Made by a program: the position numbers and the translations under genes. A DNA stretch of 64,000 nt. It comes from Flavobacterium terrigena (GTDB lineage Bacteria; Bacteroidota; Bacteroidia; Flavobacteriales; Flavobacteriaceae). Below are positions 44,069 through 51,297 of the stretch, one piece after another. The stretch lies in assembly GCF_900108955.1 (NCBI RefSeq), contig NZ_FNYA01000008.1, positions 1 through 64,000 on the forward strand. The letters run 5' to 3'. The number at the start of each line of letters is the position of its first letter. Position 1 is the stretch's first letter. The notes under the pieces were generated by a model, which ran no database searches, was not told where the DNA came from, and worked only from the letters and a program-made list of their open reading frames with translations.

Positions 44069-44641
44069 ATGAAGAAAGTTTTAATTTTTTCGATTTTGTT
44101 TTTATCTTTTGGATGTAAATCTGATTCAGAAACTCAAATTTTAGAGTTGAATAAAAAATTACAAAATTTTACTAGTAAAGAAAAGTTTGAAGATGCTATA
44201 AAAGTTTTAGATGAGATTGAAAAAATTGATCCCAATTACAAATCTATTCATGGTTCAAAAGCAGTTTTATATTTAAAGGCTAATAAATTTGTTGAAGCAA
44301 AAACTGAAATCAATAAAGAATTAAAAAAAGATTCACTTAATGATGAGGTTTGGTTGTTCAATGGAATAATTAGTAGAGAATTGAATGACAAAGAATATTC
44401 TAATTTGTGTTTCAAAAAAAGTATAAAAATTTATGAATCGGGAAAATCAAATTCGTTTAAAAATGAAAATGATTTGGATCAGATGAAATTTCTTTTACTT
44501 CATGTTATTAATGATAACGAATCTAAAATTAAGAAAGAGCAATTAAAAACAAAATGGAAAGTAGATTATAAAATGATGAACCATTTTAAATTCATTGAAT
44601 CTGAAACTCCAAAAAAAGCACTAGAAATGCTTTATAAATAA
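44069..44641 (+). CDS. Lipoprotein with TPR-like repeats
   Basis: 190 residues from ATG at 44069. Lipobox SFGC (Cys16) follows a short hydrophobic segment. The mature part has helical pairs of TPR type (KFEDAIKVLDEIEKIDPNYKSIHGSKAVLYLKANKFVEAKTEI-like, spread over residues ~35-85, then DEVWLFNGIISRELNDKEYSNLCFKKSIKIYE). It is lysine-rich with no sorting domain. It follows the peptidase gene by 42 nt on the same strand and may be cotranscribed. Precise function unknown. Confidence 0.78.
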   Translation: MKKVLIFSILFLSFGCKSDSETQILELNKKLQNFTSKEKFEDAIKVLDEIEKIDPNYKSIHGSKAVLYLKANKFVEAKTEINKELKKDSLNDEVWLFNGIISRELNDKEYSNLCFKKSIKIYESGKSNSFKNENDLDQMKFLLLHVINDNESKIKKEQLKTKWKVDYKMMNHFKFIESETPKKALEMLYK

Positions 44642-44668
44642 AAAACAAAATTAACCATTAACAATTCG

Positions 44669-44697
44669 TCCCTCTTTTGGAGGGAGATAGGAGGAGA
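44669..44697 (+). promoter_or_regulatory. Small hairpin and purine-rich GGAGGAGA in the baiN leader
   Basis: TCCCTC (44669-44674) pairs with GAGGGA (44680-44685), followed by AGGAGGAGA at 44689-44697, about 6 nt before ATG 44704. A strong Shine-Dalgarno-like stretch is unusual in Bacteroidetes. The whole block also resembles CCCTCxTTTGGAGGG intergenic repeats that I recall from flavobacteria, so the resemblance may be incidental. Confidence 0.4.
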
Positions 44698-44703
44698 CTT
44701 TAC

Positions 44704-45912
44704 ATGCAATCATACAACATCATAATTATAGGCGGTGGCGCAGCCGGTTTCTTTGCAGCTATAAATATCGCAGAGAAAAATCCGCAACTTAGTGTGGCAA
44801 TTCTCGAAAGAGGAAAAGAATGTCTGACTAAGGTTAAAATTTCTGGTGGTGGACGTTGTAATGTCACACACGCCTGTTTCGTTCCTAACGATTTAGTAAA
44901 GTTTTATCCACGTGGTGAAAGAGAACTAAAAGGACCATTTTCGCAATTTTGTTCTGGTGATACGATTGAATGGTTCGAAAAACGTGGCATCGAATTAAAA
45001 ATTGAAGAAGACGGAAGAATGTTTCCAATTACTGATGATTCACAAACGATAATTGATTGTTTCGAAAAGGAAGTCAAGAAATTAGGTATCAAAGTTTTGA
45101 CATCACAAAGTGTACAATCTTTATATTTTAATAAAGATGAACAATGGAAAATTGAAACCCAACACGATGTTTTCGTTGCCGAAAAAATTGTCGTAGCAAC
45201 TGGAAGTAATCCTAAAATTTGGGAAATGATGCATCAAATGGGTCACGAAATTGTTGAACCCGTTCCTTCATTATTCACTTTTAATATTACCGATAAAAGA
45301 ATCAAAGATTTAATGGGACTTTCGGCGCAAGCCAGTATCAAAATTAAGAATTCTAAATTAGCATCTTCCGGACCATTGTTAATTACGCATTGGGGACTTT
45401 CAGGTCCAGGAATTTTACGACTTTCCGCTTGGGGAGCTCGAGAATTATTCGATAAAAAATATTGTTTTGCTTTACTTGTCAATTGGCTTGATGAGGTTTC
45501 TTTTGATGAAGCTATCGAACAATTAAAAGAAATTAAAGAAAACAACAATAAAAAATTAATTGGTAAATTTTGTCCGTTCGACTTCCCGAAACGTTTGTGG
45601 GAAAACATTGTAACTGCTTCAGATATTGCTTTGGATTATAAATGGGCTGAGGTAACGAATAAGCAAATAAATAGTTTGGCGAATCAGTTAACGCAAGCCG
45701 AATTTCAAGTAAACGGAAAAAGCACGTTTAAAGAAGAATTTGTAACTGCTGGTGGAATTGACTTGAAAGAAATCAATTTTAAAACCATGCAAAGTAAAAT
45801 TTTACCAAAAGTGTATTTCGCTGGTGAAGTCGTAAATATTGATGCTGTTACTGGTGGATTCAATTTTCAAAATGCTTGGACAAGTGGTTTTATCGTTGCT
45901 GAAAATATTTAG
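44704..45912 (+). CDS. BaiN/HI0933-type NAD(P)/FAD-dependent oxidoreductase
   Basis: 402 residues. FAD-binding [20 protein letters not shown] at the N-terminus; the family hallmark [41 protein letters not shown] in the middle; and C-terminal [20 protein letters not shown]...[27 protein letters not shown]-like end (here [17 protein letters not shown]). Family members are flavoproteins of the YhiN/HI0933 type, a few of which reduce bile-acid intermediates; the physiological role here is unknown. ATG at 44704 is preferred over the upstream start at 44677, which would read through a hairpin. Confidence 0.9.
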   Translation: [402 protein letters not shown]

Positions 45913-45934
45913 TAACATCAATAATAAATGCATA

Positions 45935-45964
45935 AAAAAACCTCGAACTTTTCGAGGTTTTTTT
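45935..45964. terminator. Bidirectional terminator between baiN-like and HhH-protein genes
   Basis: CCTCGAA (45941-45947) and TTCGAGG (45951-45957) with a 3-nt loop, flanked by A6 and T7 runs that extend the stem and supply U-tracts on both strands. Confidence 0.92.
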
Positions 45965-45973
45965 ATATCTAAT

Positions 45974-46516
45974 TTAGACTTCTCTTCCGCCCTCTAATGT
46001 GCTTTGTAAATCTTTTAATTCTTGCCATTTGCCTTCATATGCCATTTTCGATTGTCGCGGCCAAGTGCCAGGATCGTGAATTTGATATTTTTCTCCAGCT
46101 TTGCTTAATATTTCTCGTAATCTATCAACAGAAGATTCGCCTAAAGCTTTCCAAGTTAAAATTCCAGATGTTTTGAATAATTCTTCAATTTTCGGTCCAA
46201 TTCCTTCTACAATTTTTAAATCGTCTTGTTTGTATGATTTTCCGAAAACGGCTTTTACAGCTTTAGAATCAAAAGTAATATTAGAATGACTTGCATTTGT
46301 ATTTCCAACTAAATTGCTTGCTTTTGCAGACGAACCCGATTTTAATTGGTTAATTTCATCTTGTAAAGCCACGTTTTTTTGTTTGCAGTTTTCTAAATCT
46401 GAAATCCATTTTTCATCTGAATTTCCATTTGATGAACTGGCAGCCATTTTGCCAATTAAGTAACCAACGATTCCAAAAATTAATCCTATTAATGCATATT
46501 GAATGTAATTATCCAT
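45974..46516 (-). CDS. Membrane-anchored helix-hairpin-helix protein
   Basis: 180 residues. One N-terminal transmembrane helix (~4-24, YIQYALIGLIFGIVGYLIGKM), a predicted coiled coil (~38-62), a Ser/Asn-rich linker, then a C-terminal domain (~85-180) with the helix-hairpin-helix motif DDLKIVEGIGPKIEELFKTSGILTWKALGES. HhH domains of this kind (DUF4332/SAP-like) bind DNA or RNA nonspecifically, or act as protein-docking folds. The combination of membrane anchor and HhH is seen in Bacteroidetes proteins without known role. The end HDPGTWPRQSKMAYEGKWQEL is well conserved in my memory of that family. Confidence 0.78.
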   Translation of the reverse strand: MDNYIQYALIGLIFGIVGYLIGKMAASSSNGNSDEKWISDLENCKQKNVALQDEINQLKSGSSAKASNLVGNTNASHSNITFDSKAVKAVFGKSYKQDDLKIVEGIGPKIEELFKTSGILTWKALGESSVDRLREILSKAGEKYQIHDPGTWPRQSKMAYEGKWQELKDLQSTLEGGREV

Positions 46517-46599
46517 AATTGAAAGTTTTTGTGTTTGACTTTCAAAAGTAAGAAAATTTTTAATTAAATAGTTAAAATTCAGTATATTATATAATTTTT

Positions 46600-47079
46600 T
46601 TAGAAATTATTTAAATAAAATATACTTAGCGTTAATAAAGTTGCGAAAGAAACCCAAGCGATATATGGAATAAATAATTTCGCTGCAATTGGATTTATAG
46701 GTTTAAATAATTTGTAGCATTCTATAATAATAAGCAACAATAAAATAATTTCAATTGAAGCTAATAATAGGTTGTGTAAACTAAAAAATAAATACGACCA
46801 CAAGGCATTTAATCCCAATTGAAGTACAAAATATTGTAAAGCAATTTTTACTTGTTTTTGTTGGTTTTCGATTTCATTCCAAATTAATCCCGCTGCAATT
46901 CCCATTCCAATATATAACAAAGTCCAAACGGGTGCGAAAATCCAATTTGGTGGATTAAATATTGGTTTTACAAGCGTTGGATACCAAGTCGTAATAGATG
47001 ATTGTGTGATTTTTCCTGAGAAGAAACCAATCGTTAAACAAATAATAATACAATAGGATATTCTAAGATATTTCTTCAT
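46600..47079 (-). CDS. tspO: TspO/MBR family protein
   Basis: 159 residues, five transmembrane helices, rich in Trp. Family motifs are TTWYPTLVKPIFNPPNWIFAPVWTLLYIGMGIAAGLIW and a C-terminal LGLNALWSYLFFSLHNLLLASIEI. TspO proteins bind porphyrins or sterol-like ligands and modulate stress responses. The start at 47079 (MKKYLRISYC) fits better than 47097 because a TATCTTTG promoter box (47095-47102, leftward) would overlap the longer form. It is divergently transcribed from mvaD across a tandem heptamer repeat. Confidence 0.92.
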   Translation of the reverse strand: MKKYLRISYCIIICLTIGFFSGKITQSSITTWYPTLVKPIFNPPNWIFAPVWTLLYIGMGIAAGLIWNEIENQQKQVKIALQYFVLQLGLNALWSYLFFSLHNLLLASIEIILLLLIIIECYKLFKPINPIAAKLFIPYIAWVSFATLLTLSIFYLNNF

Positions 47080-47094
47080 TTTTAAAATTTTATC

Positions 47095-47102
47095 CAAAGA
47101 TA
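47095..47102 (-). promoter_or_regulatory. -7 box of tspO
   Basis: Read leftward TATCTTTG, an exact TAnnTTTG match, 15 nt before the ATG at 47079. The expected -33 position lies in the ACTTCTG repeat and has no TTG. Confidence 0.55.
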
Positions 47103-47108
47103 TTTAAA

Positions 47109-47141
47109 ACTTCTGACTTCTGACTTCTGACTTCTGACTTC
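47109..47141. repeat. Tandem heptamer (ACTTCTG)x4 between divergent tspO and mvaD promoters
   Basis: Four perfect copies of ACTTCTG (47109-47136) plus a partial fifth copy ACTTC. The repeat fills the space between the two divergent TATCTTTG boxes (47095-47102 and 47148-47155). Change in copy number would move both upstream promoter elements. Confidence 0.9.
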
Positions 47142-47147
47142 CTTTTC

Positions 47148-47155
47148 TATCTTTG
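47148..47155 (+). promoter_or_regulatory. -7 box of mvaD
   Basis: TATCTTTG, an exact TAnnTTTG, 15 nt before the mvaD ATG at 47171. It mirrors the tspO box on the other side of the heptamer repeat. Confidence 0.55.
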
Positions 47156-47170
47156 TCAAAAATATTTTTT

Positions 47171-48256
47171 ATGTATTCTGATTCAGACTTCATTCTTTCA
47201 AATTATAATTCAATCGACGCTGCAGAATTTTCGTGGAGCGCACCAAGTAATATCGCTTTAGTAAAATATTGGGGAAAAAAGGAAAATGGCGATCAAATTC
47301 CAGCAAATCCGTCTATTAGTTTTACCTTGAAAAATTGTAAAACGATCACGTCTGTTGTAGTTTCGTCTAAAATAGAAAAAGACAATTTTTCATTCGATTT
47401 GTTATTTGAAGGACAACCGAAAGAAGATTTCAAACCAAAAATTCAAAAATTTTTCGAAAGAATTTACCCATATTGTCCGTATTTAAAAGACTATCATTTT
47501 ACAATTGATACTCAAAATACCTTTCCTCATAGTTCAGGAATTGCATCTTCTGCTTCTGGAATGGCTGCGATTGCGATGAATATTATGAGTTTAGAAAAAG
47601 CCATAAAACCGGAAATTTCGGAGGAATATTTTTATGCAAAAGCTTCTTTTTTAGCACGTTTAGGTTCTGGAAGTGCTTGTAGAAGTATTATCGGAAATGT
47701 AGTAGCTTGGGGAAAAAATGTAACAATAAAAAATAGTTCCGACTTATTTGGTGTTGAATTTTCGAACATTCATCCGAATTTTCATAATTTTCAAGATACG
47801 ATTTTGTTAGTCGATAAAGGTGAAAAACAAGTTTCAAGTACAGTTGGACATAATTTAATGCACAATCATCCATTTGCCGAACAACGTTTTGAACAAGCAC
47901 ATGACAATATTGCGAAAATTGTTACGTTATTAGAAACAGGAAATGTGACGGATTTTATGAGCTTGGTAGAAAGTGAAGCCTTGACTTTACACGCCATGAT
48001 GATGACATCGATGCCGTATTTTATTTTAATGAAACCAAATACATTGGAAATTATTAATAAAATTTGGAAGTTCAGAAATGAAACGCAAACTCCGGTTTGT
48101 TTTACGTTAGATGCTGGTGCAAATGTACATGTTTTGTATCCTGAGAATGTAAAAGAAAAAGTGTTGCAATTTATTCAAAGCGAATTAGTTGGCTATTGTC
48201 AAAATGGTCAGTATATTTGTGATGAAATTGGAAATGGAGCACAGGATTTAAAATAA
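47171..48256 (+). CDS. mvaD: Diphosphomevalonate decarboxylase
   Basis: 361 residues, GHMP superfamily. It decarboxylates mevalonate 5-diphosphate to isopentenyl diphosphate. Visible blocks: SAPSNIALVKYWGK at the N-terminus, the P-loop-like HSSGIASSASGMAAIAMN (residues ~120-137), ARLGSGSACRSIIG and the C-terminal FTLDAGANVHVLYP. ATG at 47171 is used; the longer frame begins with TTG inside the promoter. Mevalonate kinase follows directly. No phosphomevalonate kinase is in this cluster, so the exact substrate (mono- or diphosphate) deserves checking. Confidence 0.93.
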   Translation: MYSDSDFILSNYNSIDAAEFSWSAPSNIALVKYWGKKENGDQIPANPSISFTLKNCKTITSVVVSSKIEKDNFSFDLLFEGQPKEDFKPKIQKFFERIYPYCPYLKDYHFTIDTQNTFPHSSGIASSASGMAAIAMNIMSLEKAIKPEISEEYFYAKASFLARLGSGSACRSIIGNVVAWGKNVTIKNSSDLFGVEFSNIHPNFHNFQDTILLVDKGEKQVSSTVGHNLMHNHPFAEQRFEQAHDNIAKIVTLLETGNVTDFMSLVESEALTLHAMMMTSMPYFILMKPNTLEIINKIWKFRNETQTPVCFTLDAGANVHVLYPENVKEKVLQFIQSELVGYCQNGQYICDEIGNGAQDLK

Positions 48257-48291
48257 TTTTATATCTTTATCAAATATATATTTAAAATAAC

Positions 48292-49230
48292 ATGAAAGGA
48301 CCACTTTTTTACTCAAAAATATTACTTTTCGGAGAATACGGAATTATTCAAGATTCTAAAGGACTTTCTATCCCATATAATTTTTACAAAGGCGCACTGA
48401 AGTCAGATGAAAATCCGACAGAAGAAGCTATGAAATCGAACCAAAGTTTAGTGAAGTTTGTTGCTTATTTAAAGCAATTACAAACCGAACAACCAGGTTT
48501 GGTAACGTTTAATATTGATGTTTTACAAAATGATGTAAACGGTGGAATGTATTTTGATTCTAGTATTCCTCAAGGTTACGGAGTTGGTAGTAGTGGTGCC
48601 TTGGTAGCCGCTATTTACGATAAATATGCTTCTAATAAAATTACTGTTTTAGAAAACTTAACGAGAGAAAAATTATTGCAATTAAAAGCAATTTTTTCTA
48701 ATATGGAATCATTTTTCCACGGAAAAAGTTCTGGTTTAGATCCGTTAAATAGTTATTTGAGTTTACCAATTCTTATCAATTCTAAAGATAATATTGAGGC
48801 AGCTGGAATTCCAAGTCAATCAGCAACAGGAAAAGGTGCAGTTTTCTTATTAGATTCTGGAATTGTTGGAGAAACGGCTCCAATGGTAAATATTTTCATG
48901 GAAAATTTAAAAGACCAAGGTTTTAGAAAAATGCTAAAATCGCAGTTTATAAAATATACCGATTCTTGTGTGGAAAACTTCTTACAAGGCGATATGAAAT
49001 CGTTATTTAAAAACACCAAAGAATTATCTAAAGTGGTTTTAAGTAACTTCAAACCAATGATTCCTGAACAATTTCACCAAATTTGGCAAAACGGAATTGA
49101 AACCAACGATTACTATTTAAAATTGTGTGGTTCTGGCGGTGGTGGCTATATTTTAGGTTTCACTCAAGATTTCGAAAAAGCTAAAAAGTCTTTAAAAGAT
49201 TATAAATTAGAAATGGTTTATCAGTTCTAA
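48292..49230 (+). CDS. Mevalonate kinase (GHMP kinase)
   Basis: 312 residues. N-terminal SKILLFGEYGIIQDSKGLSIPY, the ATP-binding PQGYGVGSSGALVAAIYDKY (residues ~95-114), the mevalonate-kinase-like MESFFHGKSSGLDPLNSY, and the C-terminal KLCGSGGGGYILGF. This fits flavobacterial mevalonate kinases, although GHMP kinases of this lane are hard to separate from phosphomevalonate kinases by motif alone. Start 35 nt after mvaD; UbiA follows, so the block is an isoprenoid operon. Confidence 0.88.
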   Translation: MKGPLFYSKILLFGEYGIIQDSKGLSIPYNFYKGALKSDENPTEEAMKSNQSLVKFVAYLKQLQTEQPGLVTFNIDVLQNDVNGGMYFDSSIPQGYGVGSSGALVAAIYDKYASNKITVLENLTREKLLQLKAIFSNMESFFHGKSSGLDPLNSYLSLPILINSKDNIEAAGIPSQSATGKGAVFLLDSGIVGETAPMVNIFMENLKDQGFRKMLKSQFIKYTDSCVENFLQGDMKSLFKNTKELSKVVLSNFKPMIPEQFHQIWQNGIETNDYYLKLCGSGGGGYILGFTQDFEKAKKSLKDYKLEMVYQF

Positions 49231-49244
49231 AAATTTTGTTTAAA

Positions 49245-49305
49245 GTTTCAGGTTTAACGTTTTTTTAGTTAGCGTTAATTCAACTTGAAACTTGAAACCT
49301 GAAAC
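49245..49305. repeat. Inverted repeat of GTTTCAGGTTT type before the UbiA gene
   Basis: A perfect 11-bp inverted repeat (49245-49255 and 49295-49305) encloses a smaller TAACG/CGTTA hairpin (49255-49259 / 49273-49277). It fills the 84-nt gap between the mevalonate kinase and UbiA genes. Low-complexity GTTTCAGGTTT sequences recur between flavobacterial genes as I recall. It may attenuate transcription into ubiA. Confidence 0.6.
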
Positions 49306-49314
49306 AAAAGAAAA

Positions 49315-50235
49315 ATGTTAAGCCGCAACTCTAAATTATTACTTACTAAAATCTTCAGTTTCTTTTCTGTGGTTCGTGGTTATAATGTGTTTGTAATCGC
49401 ATTAGCACAATATTTATCAGCCATTTATATCTTAGCTCCAGAAAGAAGAGCTTTAGATGTTATTCTCGATTGGAGATTATTCATTTTAGTAATTGCTTCG
49501 ACTTTTGCTATTGCTTCAGGTTACATTATCAATAATTTTTACGACGCAAAAAAAGACATTATCAATCGTCCGAAAAAATCATATTTGGATAGATTAGTAA
49601 GTCAGAAAACCCAACTTCAAGTTTATTTTACTTTAAATTTTTTTTCAGCTTTATTAGGTTTTATTATTTCTTGGCGCGCCGCATTGTTTTATTCGGTATA
49701 TATTTTTATCATTTGGTTTTATTCGCATAAATTAAAAAAATATCCAATTATTGGAAATCTAACGGCTTCGTTTTTAGCGGTTTTGCCTTTTTTTGGAATT
49801 TTAATGTATTTCAAAAATTTCTATCATGTGATTTTCGCTCACGCCATATTTTTATTTCTAATCATTTTGATTCGAGAAATGGTAAAAGATTTAGAAAATA
49901 TTGAAGGCGATTTATCCAATAATTACCAAACCATTCCTGTAAATTATGGTGAAAATTTCTCTAAGAAAATCATTTCACTTTTATTGTTGTCAACGCTATT
50001 GCCAGTTTATTTCCTTATTAATGTGTACGATGTGGGTTATATGGATGTTTATTTTTACGCCAGTTATATTTTACTAATCATTTTTGTTTTGAAATTGTGG
50101 AAATCTGAAGGAAAAGTAGATTATATTAAACTTCATTTCTTGTTAAAAATTATACTTTTAGCAGGTGTAATTTGTATCGTTTTAATCAAGCCAACTGTGA
50201 TTGAAAACGGACAAAAGTTGTTGTTAATTAGATAA
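49315..50235 (+). CDS. UbiA-family prenyltransferase (geranylgeranylglycerol-phosphate geranylgeranyltransferase-like)
   Basis: 306 residues, about eight transmembrane helices. The first Asp-rich prenyl-diphosphate motif is NNFYDAKKDIINRP (residues ~77-90) and the second MVKDLENIEGDLSNNYQTIPVNYG (~200-223). Such proteins attach prenyl groups to lipophilic acceptors; the flavobacterial group is usually named after archaeal lipid synthesis enzymes, but the acceptor is unproven. It follows mvaD and mevalonate kinase, which supports an isoprenoid substrate. Confidence 0.85.
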   Translation: MLSRNSKLLLTKIFSFFSVVRGYNVFVIALAQYLSAIYILAPERRALDVILDWRLFILVIASTFAIASGYIINNFYDAKKDIINRPKKSYLDRLVSQKTQLQVYFTLNFFSALLGFIISWRAALFYSVYIFIIWFYSHKLKKYPIIGNLTASFLAVLPFFGILMYFKNFYHVIFAHAIFLFLIILIREMVKDLENIEGDLSNNYQTIPVNYGENFSKKIISLLLLSTLLPVYFLINVYDVGYMDVYFYASYILLIIFVLKLWKSEGKVDYIKLHFLLKIILLAGVICIVLIKPTVIENGQKLLLIR

Positions 50236-50294
50236 TTAATTGATTATTCAATTCGCTTCGTACTTTCAATTTCGCACTTCTCACTTAAATTGAC

Positions 50295-50302
50295 TATCTT
50301 TG
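50295..50302 (+). promoter_or_regulatory. -7 box of the pseudouridine synthase gene
   Basis: TATCTTTG, an exact TAnnTTTG match, 15 nt before ATG 50318. It is identical to the mvaD and tspO boxes, with the same 15-nt distance. Confidence 0.6.
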
Positions 50303-50317
50303 CAAAAAAATAATAGC

Positions 50318-51193
50318 ATGAGAAAATCGTCAGGAGCGAAAAGAAGCGGTAAAACTTCAGAAAGTAAAAAACCAGATTTTAAGAAAAACGAATCAGGAAA
50401 ATCATTTTCTTCAGAAAACAAGCCTGCTCCAAAGTTCAATAGAACAGACAAACCTAAACAACAAGTGGTTAAAATAAAATCTGATAAAGATGAAATCAGA
50501 TTGAATAAATATGTAGCCAATTCAGGTGTTTGTAGTCGTAGAGATGCGGATATTTACATTCAAAGTGGTAATGTAAAAGTAAATGGAGAAGTAGTTACAG
50601 AAATGGGTCGCAAAGTAAAATTAACTGATGTGGTTAATTTTGATGGAGTGAACATTACTCCAGAGAAAAAAGAATACATACTTTTAAATAAGCCTAAGAA
50701 TTTTTCTACAGAGAAGAATGACCAAGGTGCAAATAACGTTTTGCAACTAATTAAGTCACCATCAAATGTAAGATTAGAACCTGTTGGAAGAATGGACAAA
50801 ACAACTACTGGTTTGTTGTTGTTTACGAATGATCCAGATATGGTTAGAAAATTTACTACGCCAAATCAACGTTCTTCTAAGATTTATCAAGTTTCTTTAG
50901 ATAAAAATTTGAAATATGAAGATTTAGAGAAAATTCAAAATGGAGTTACTATTGAAGGACATAAAGTTTATGTGGAAGAAGTAACTTATATTGATGGAGA
51001 AGCGAAGAGTGAAATTGGTGTAAAAATGAAAACTTCTAACGTAAAAGTAGTAAGAAACATTTTTGAACACTTAAAATACAATGTAATTAAATTAGATCGT
51101 GTTGTTTTTGCTGGATTAACCAAGAAGAATTTACCAAGAGGAAATTGGAGAGTTCTAACAGAACAAGAAGTTGTGAATTTAAAAAATAACTAA
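50318..51193 (+). CDS. Pseudouridine synthase, RsuA/RluB family
   Basis: 291 residues. A ~55-residue Lys/Ser/Pro-rich disordered N-terminus is followed by an S4 RNA-binding domain (EIRLNKYVANSGVCSRRDADIYIQSGNVKVNGEVV) and a catalytic domain with EPVGRMDKTTTGLLLFTND (catalytic Asp in GRMD) and the end VVRNIFEHLKYNVIKLDRVVFAGL. It modifies uridines in 23S (RluB-like) or 16S rRNA; the exact site is not predictable. ATG at 50318 is chosen because the frame upstream begins with TTG inside the TATCTTTG promoter. Confidence 0.92.
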   Translation: MRKSSGAKRSGKTSESKKPDFKKNESGKSFSSENKPAPKFNRTDKPKQQVVKIKSDKDEIRLNKYVANSGVCSRRDADIYIQSGNVKVNGEVVTEMGRKVKLTDVVNFDGVNITPEKKEYILLNKPKNFSTEKNDQGANNVLQLIKSPSNVRLEPVGRMDKTTTGLLLFTNDPDMVRKFTTPNQRSSKIYQVSLDKNLKYEDLEKIQNGVTIEGHKVYVEEVTYIDGEAKSEIGVKMKTSNVKVVRNIFEHLKYNVIKLDRVVFAGLTKKNLPRGNWRVLTEQEVVNLKNN

Positions 51194-51230
51194 AAAAATC
51201 CGCCTTGTGATAAAACAAGGCGGATTTTTT
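51193..51230. terminator. Terminator after the pseudouridine synthase gene
   Basis: A 16-bp perfect stem including A/T flanks (51193-51208 with 51215-51230, core TCCGCCTTGT / ACAAGGCGGA) with a 6-nt loop and T-run. Confidence 0.93.
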
Positions 51231-51263
51231 GTTTTCAAATATCAATTGTATTGAAATAAAATA

Positions 51264-51271
51264 TATATTTG
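51264..51271 (+). promoter_or_regulatory. -7 box of the following lipoprotein gene
   Basis: TATATTTG, exact TAnnTTTG, 26 nt before ATG 51298. A TTG at 51246-51248 lies 15 nt upstream, slightly short for a -33 element. Confidence 0.5.
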
Positions 51272-51297
51272 TGAATCTTTATTTTAAAAATAATAAA

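Noticed and set aside
47109..47141. Heptamer repeat as a CRISPR array
   Set aside because: A 7-bp unit without spacers cannot be CRISPR; it is a simple tandem repeat.
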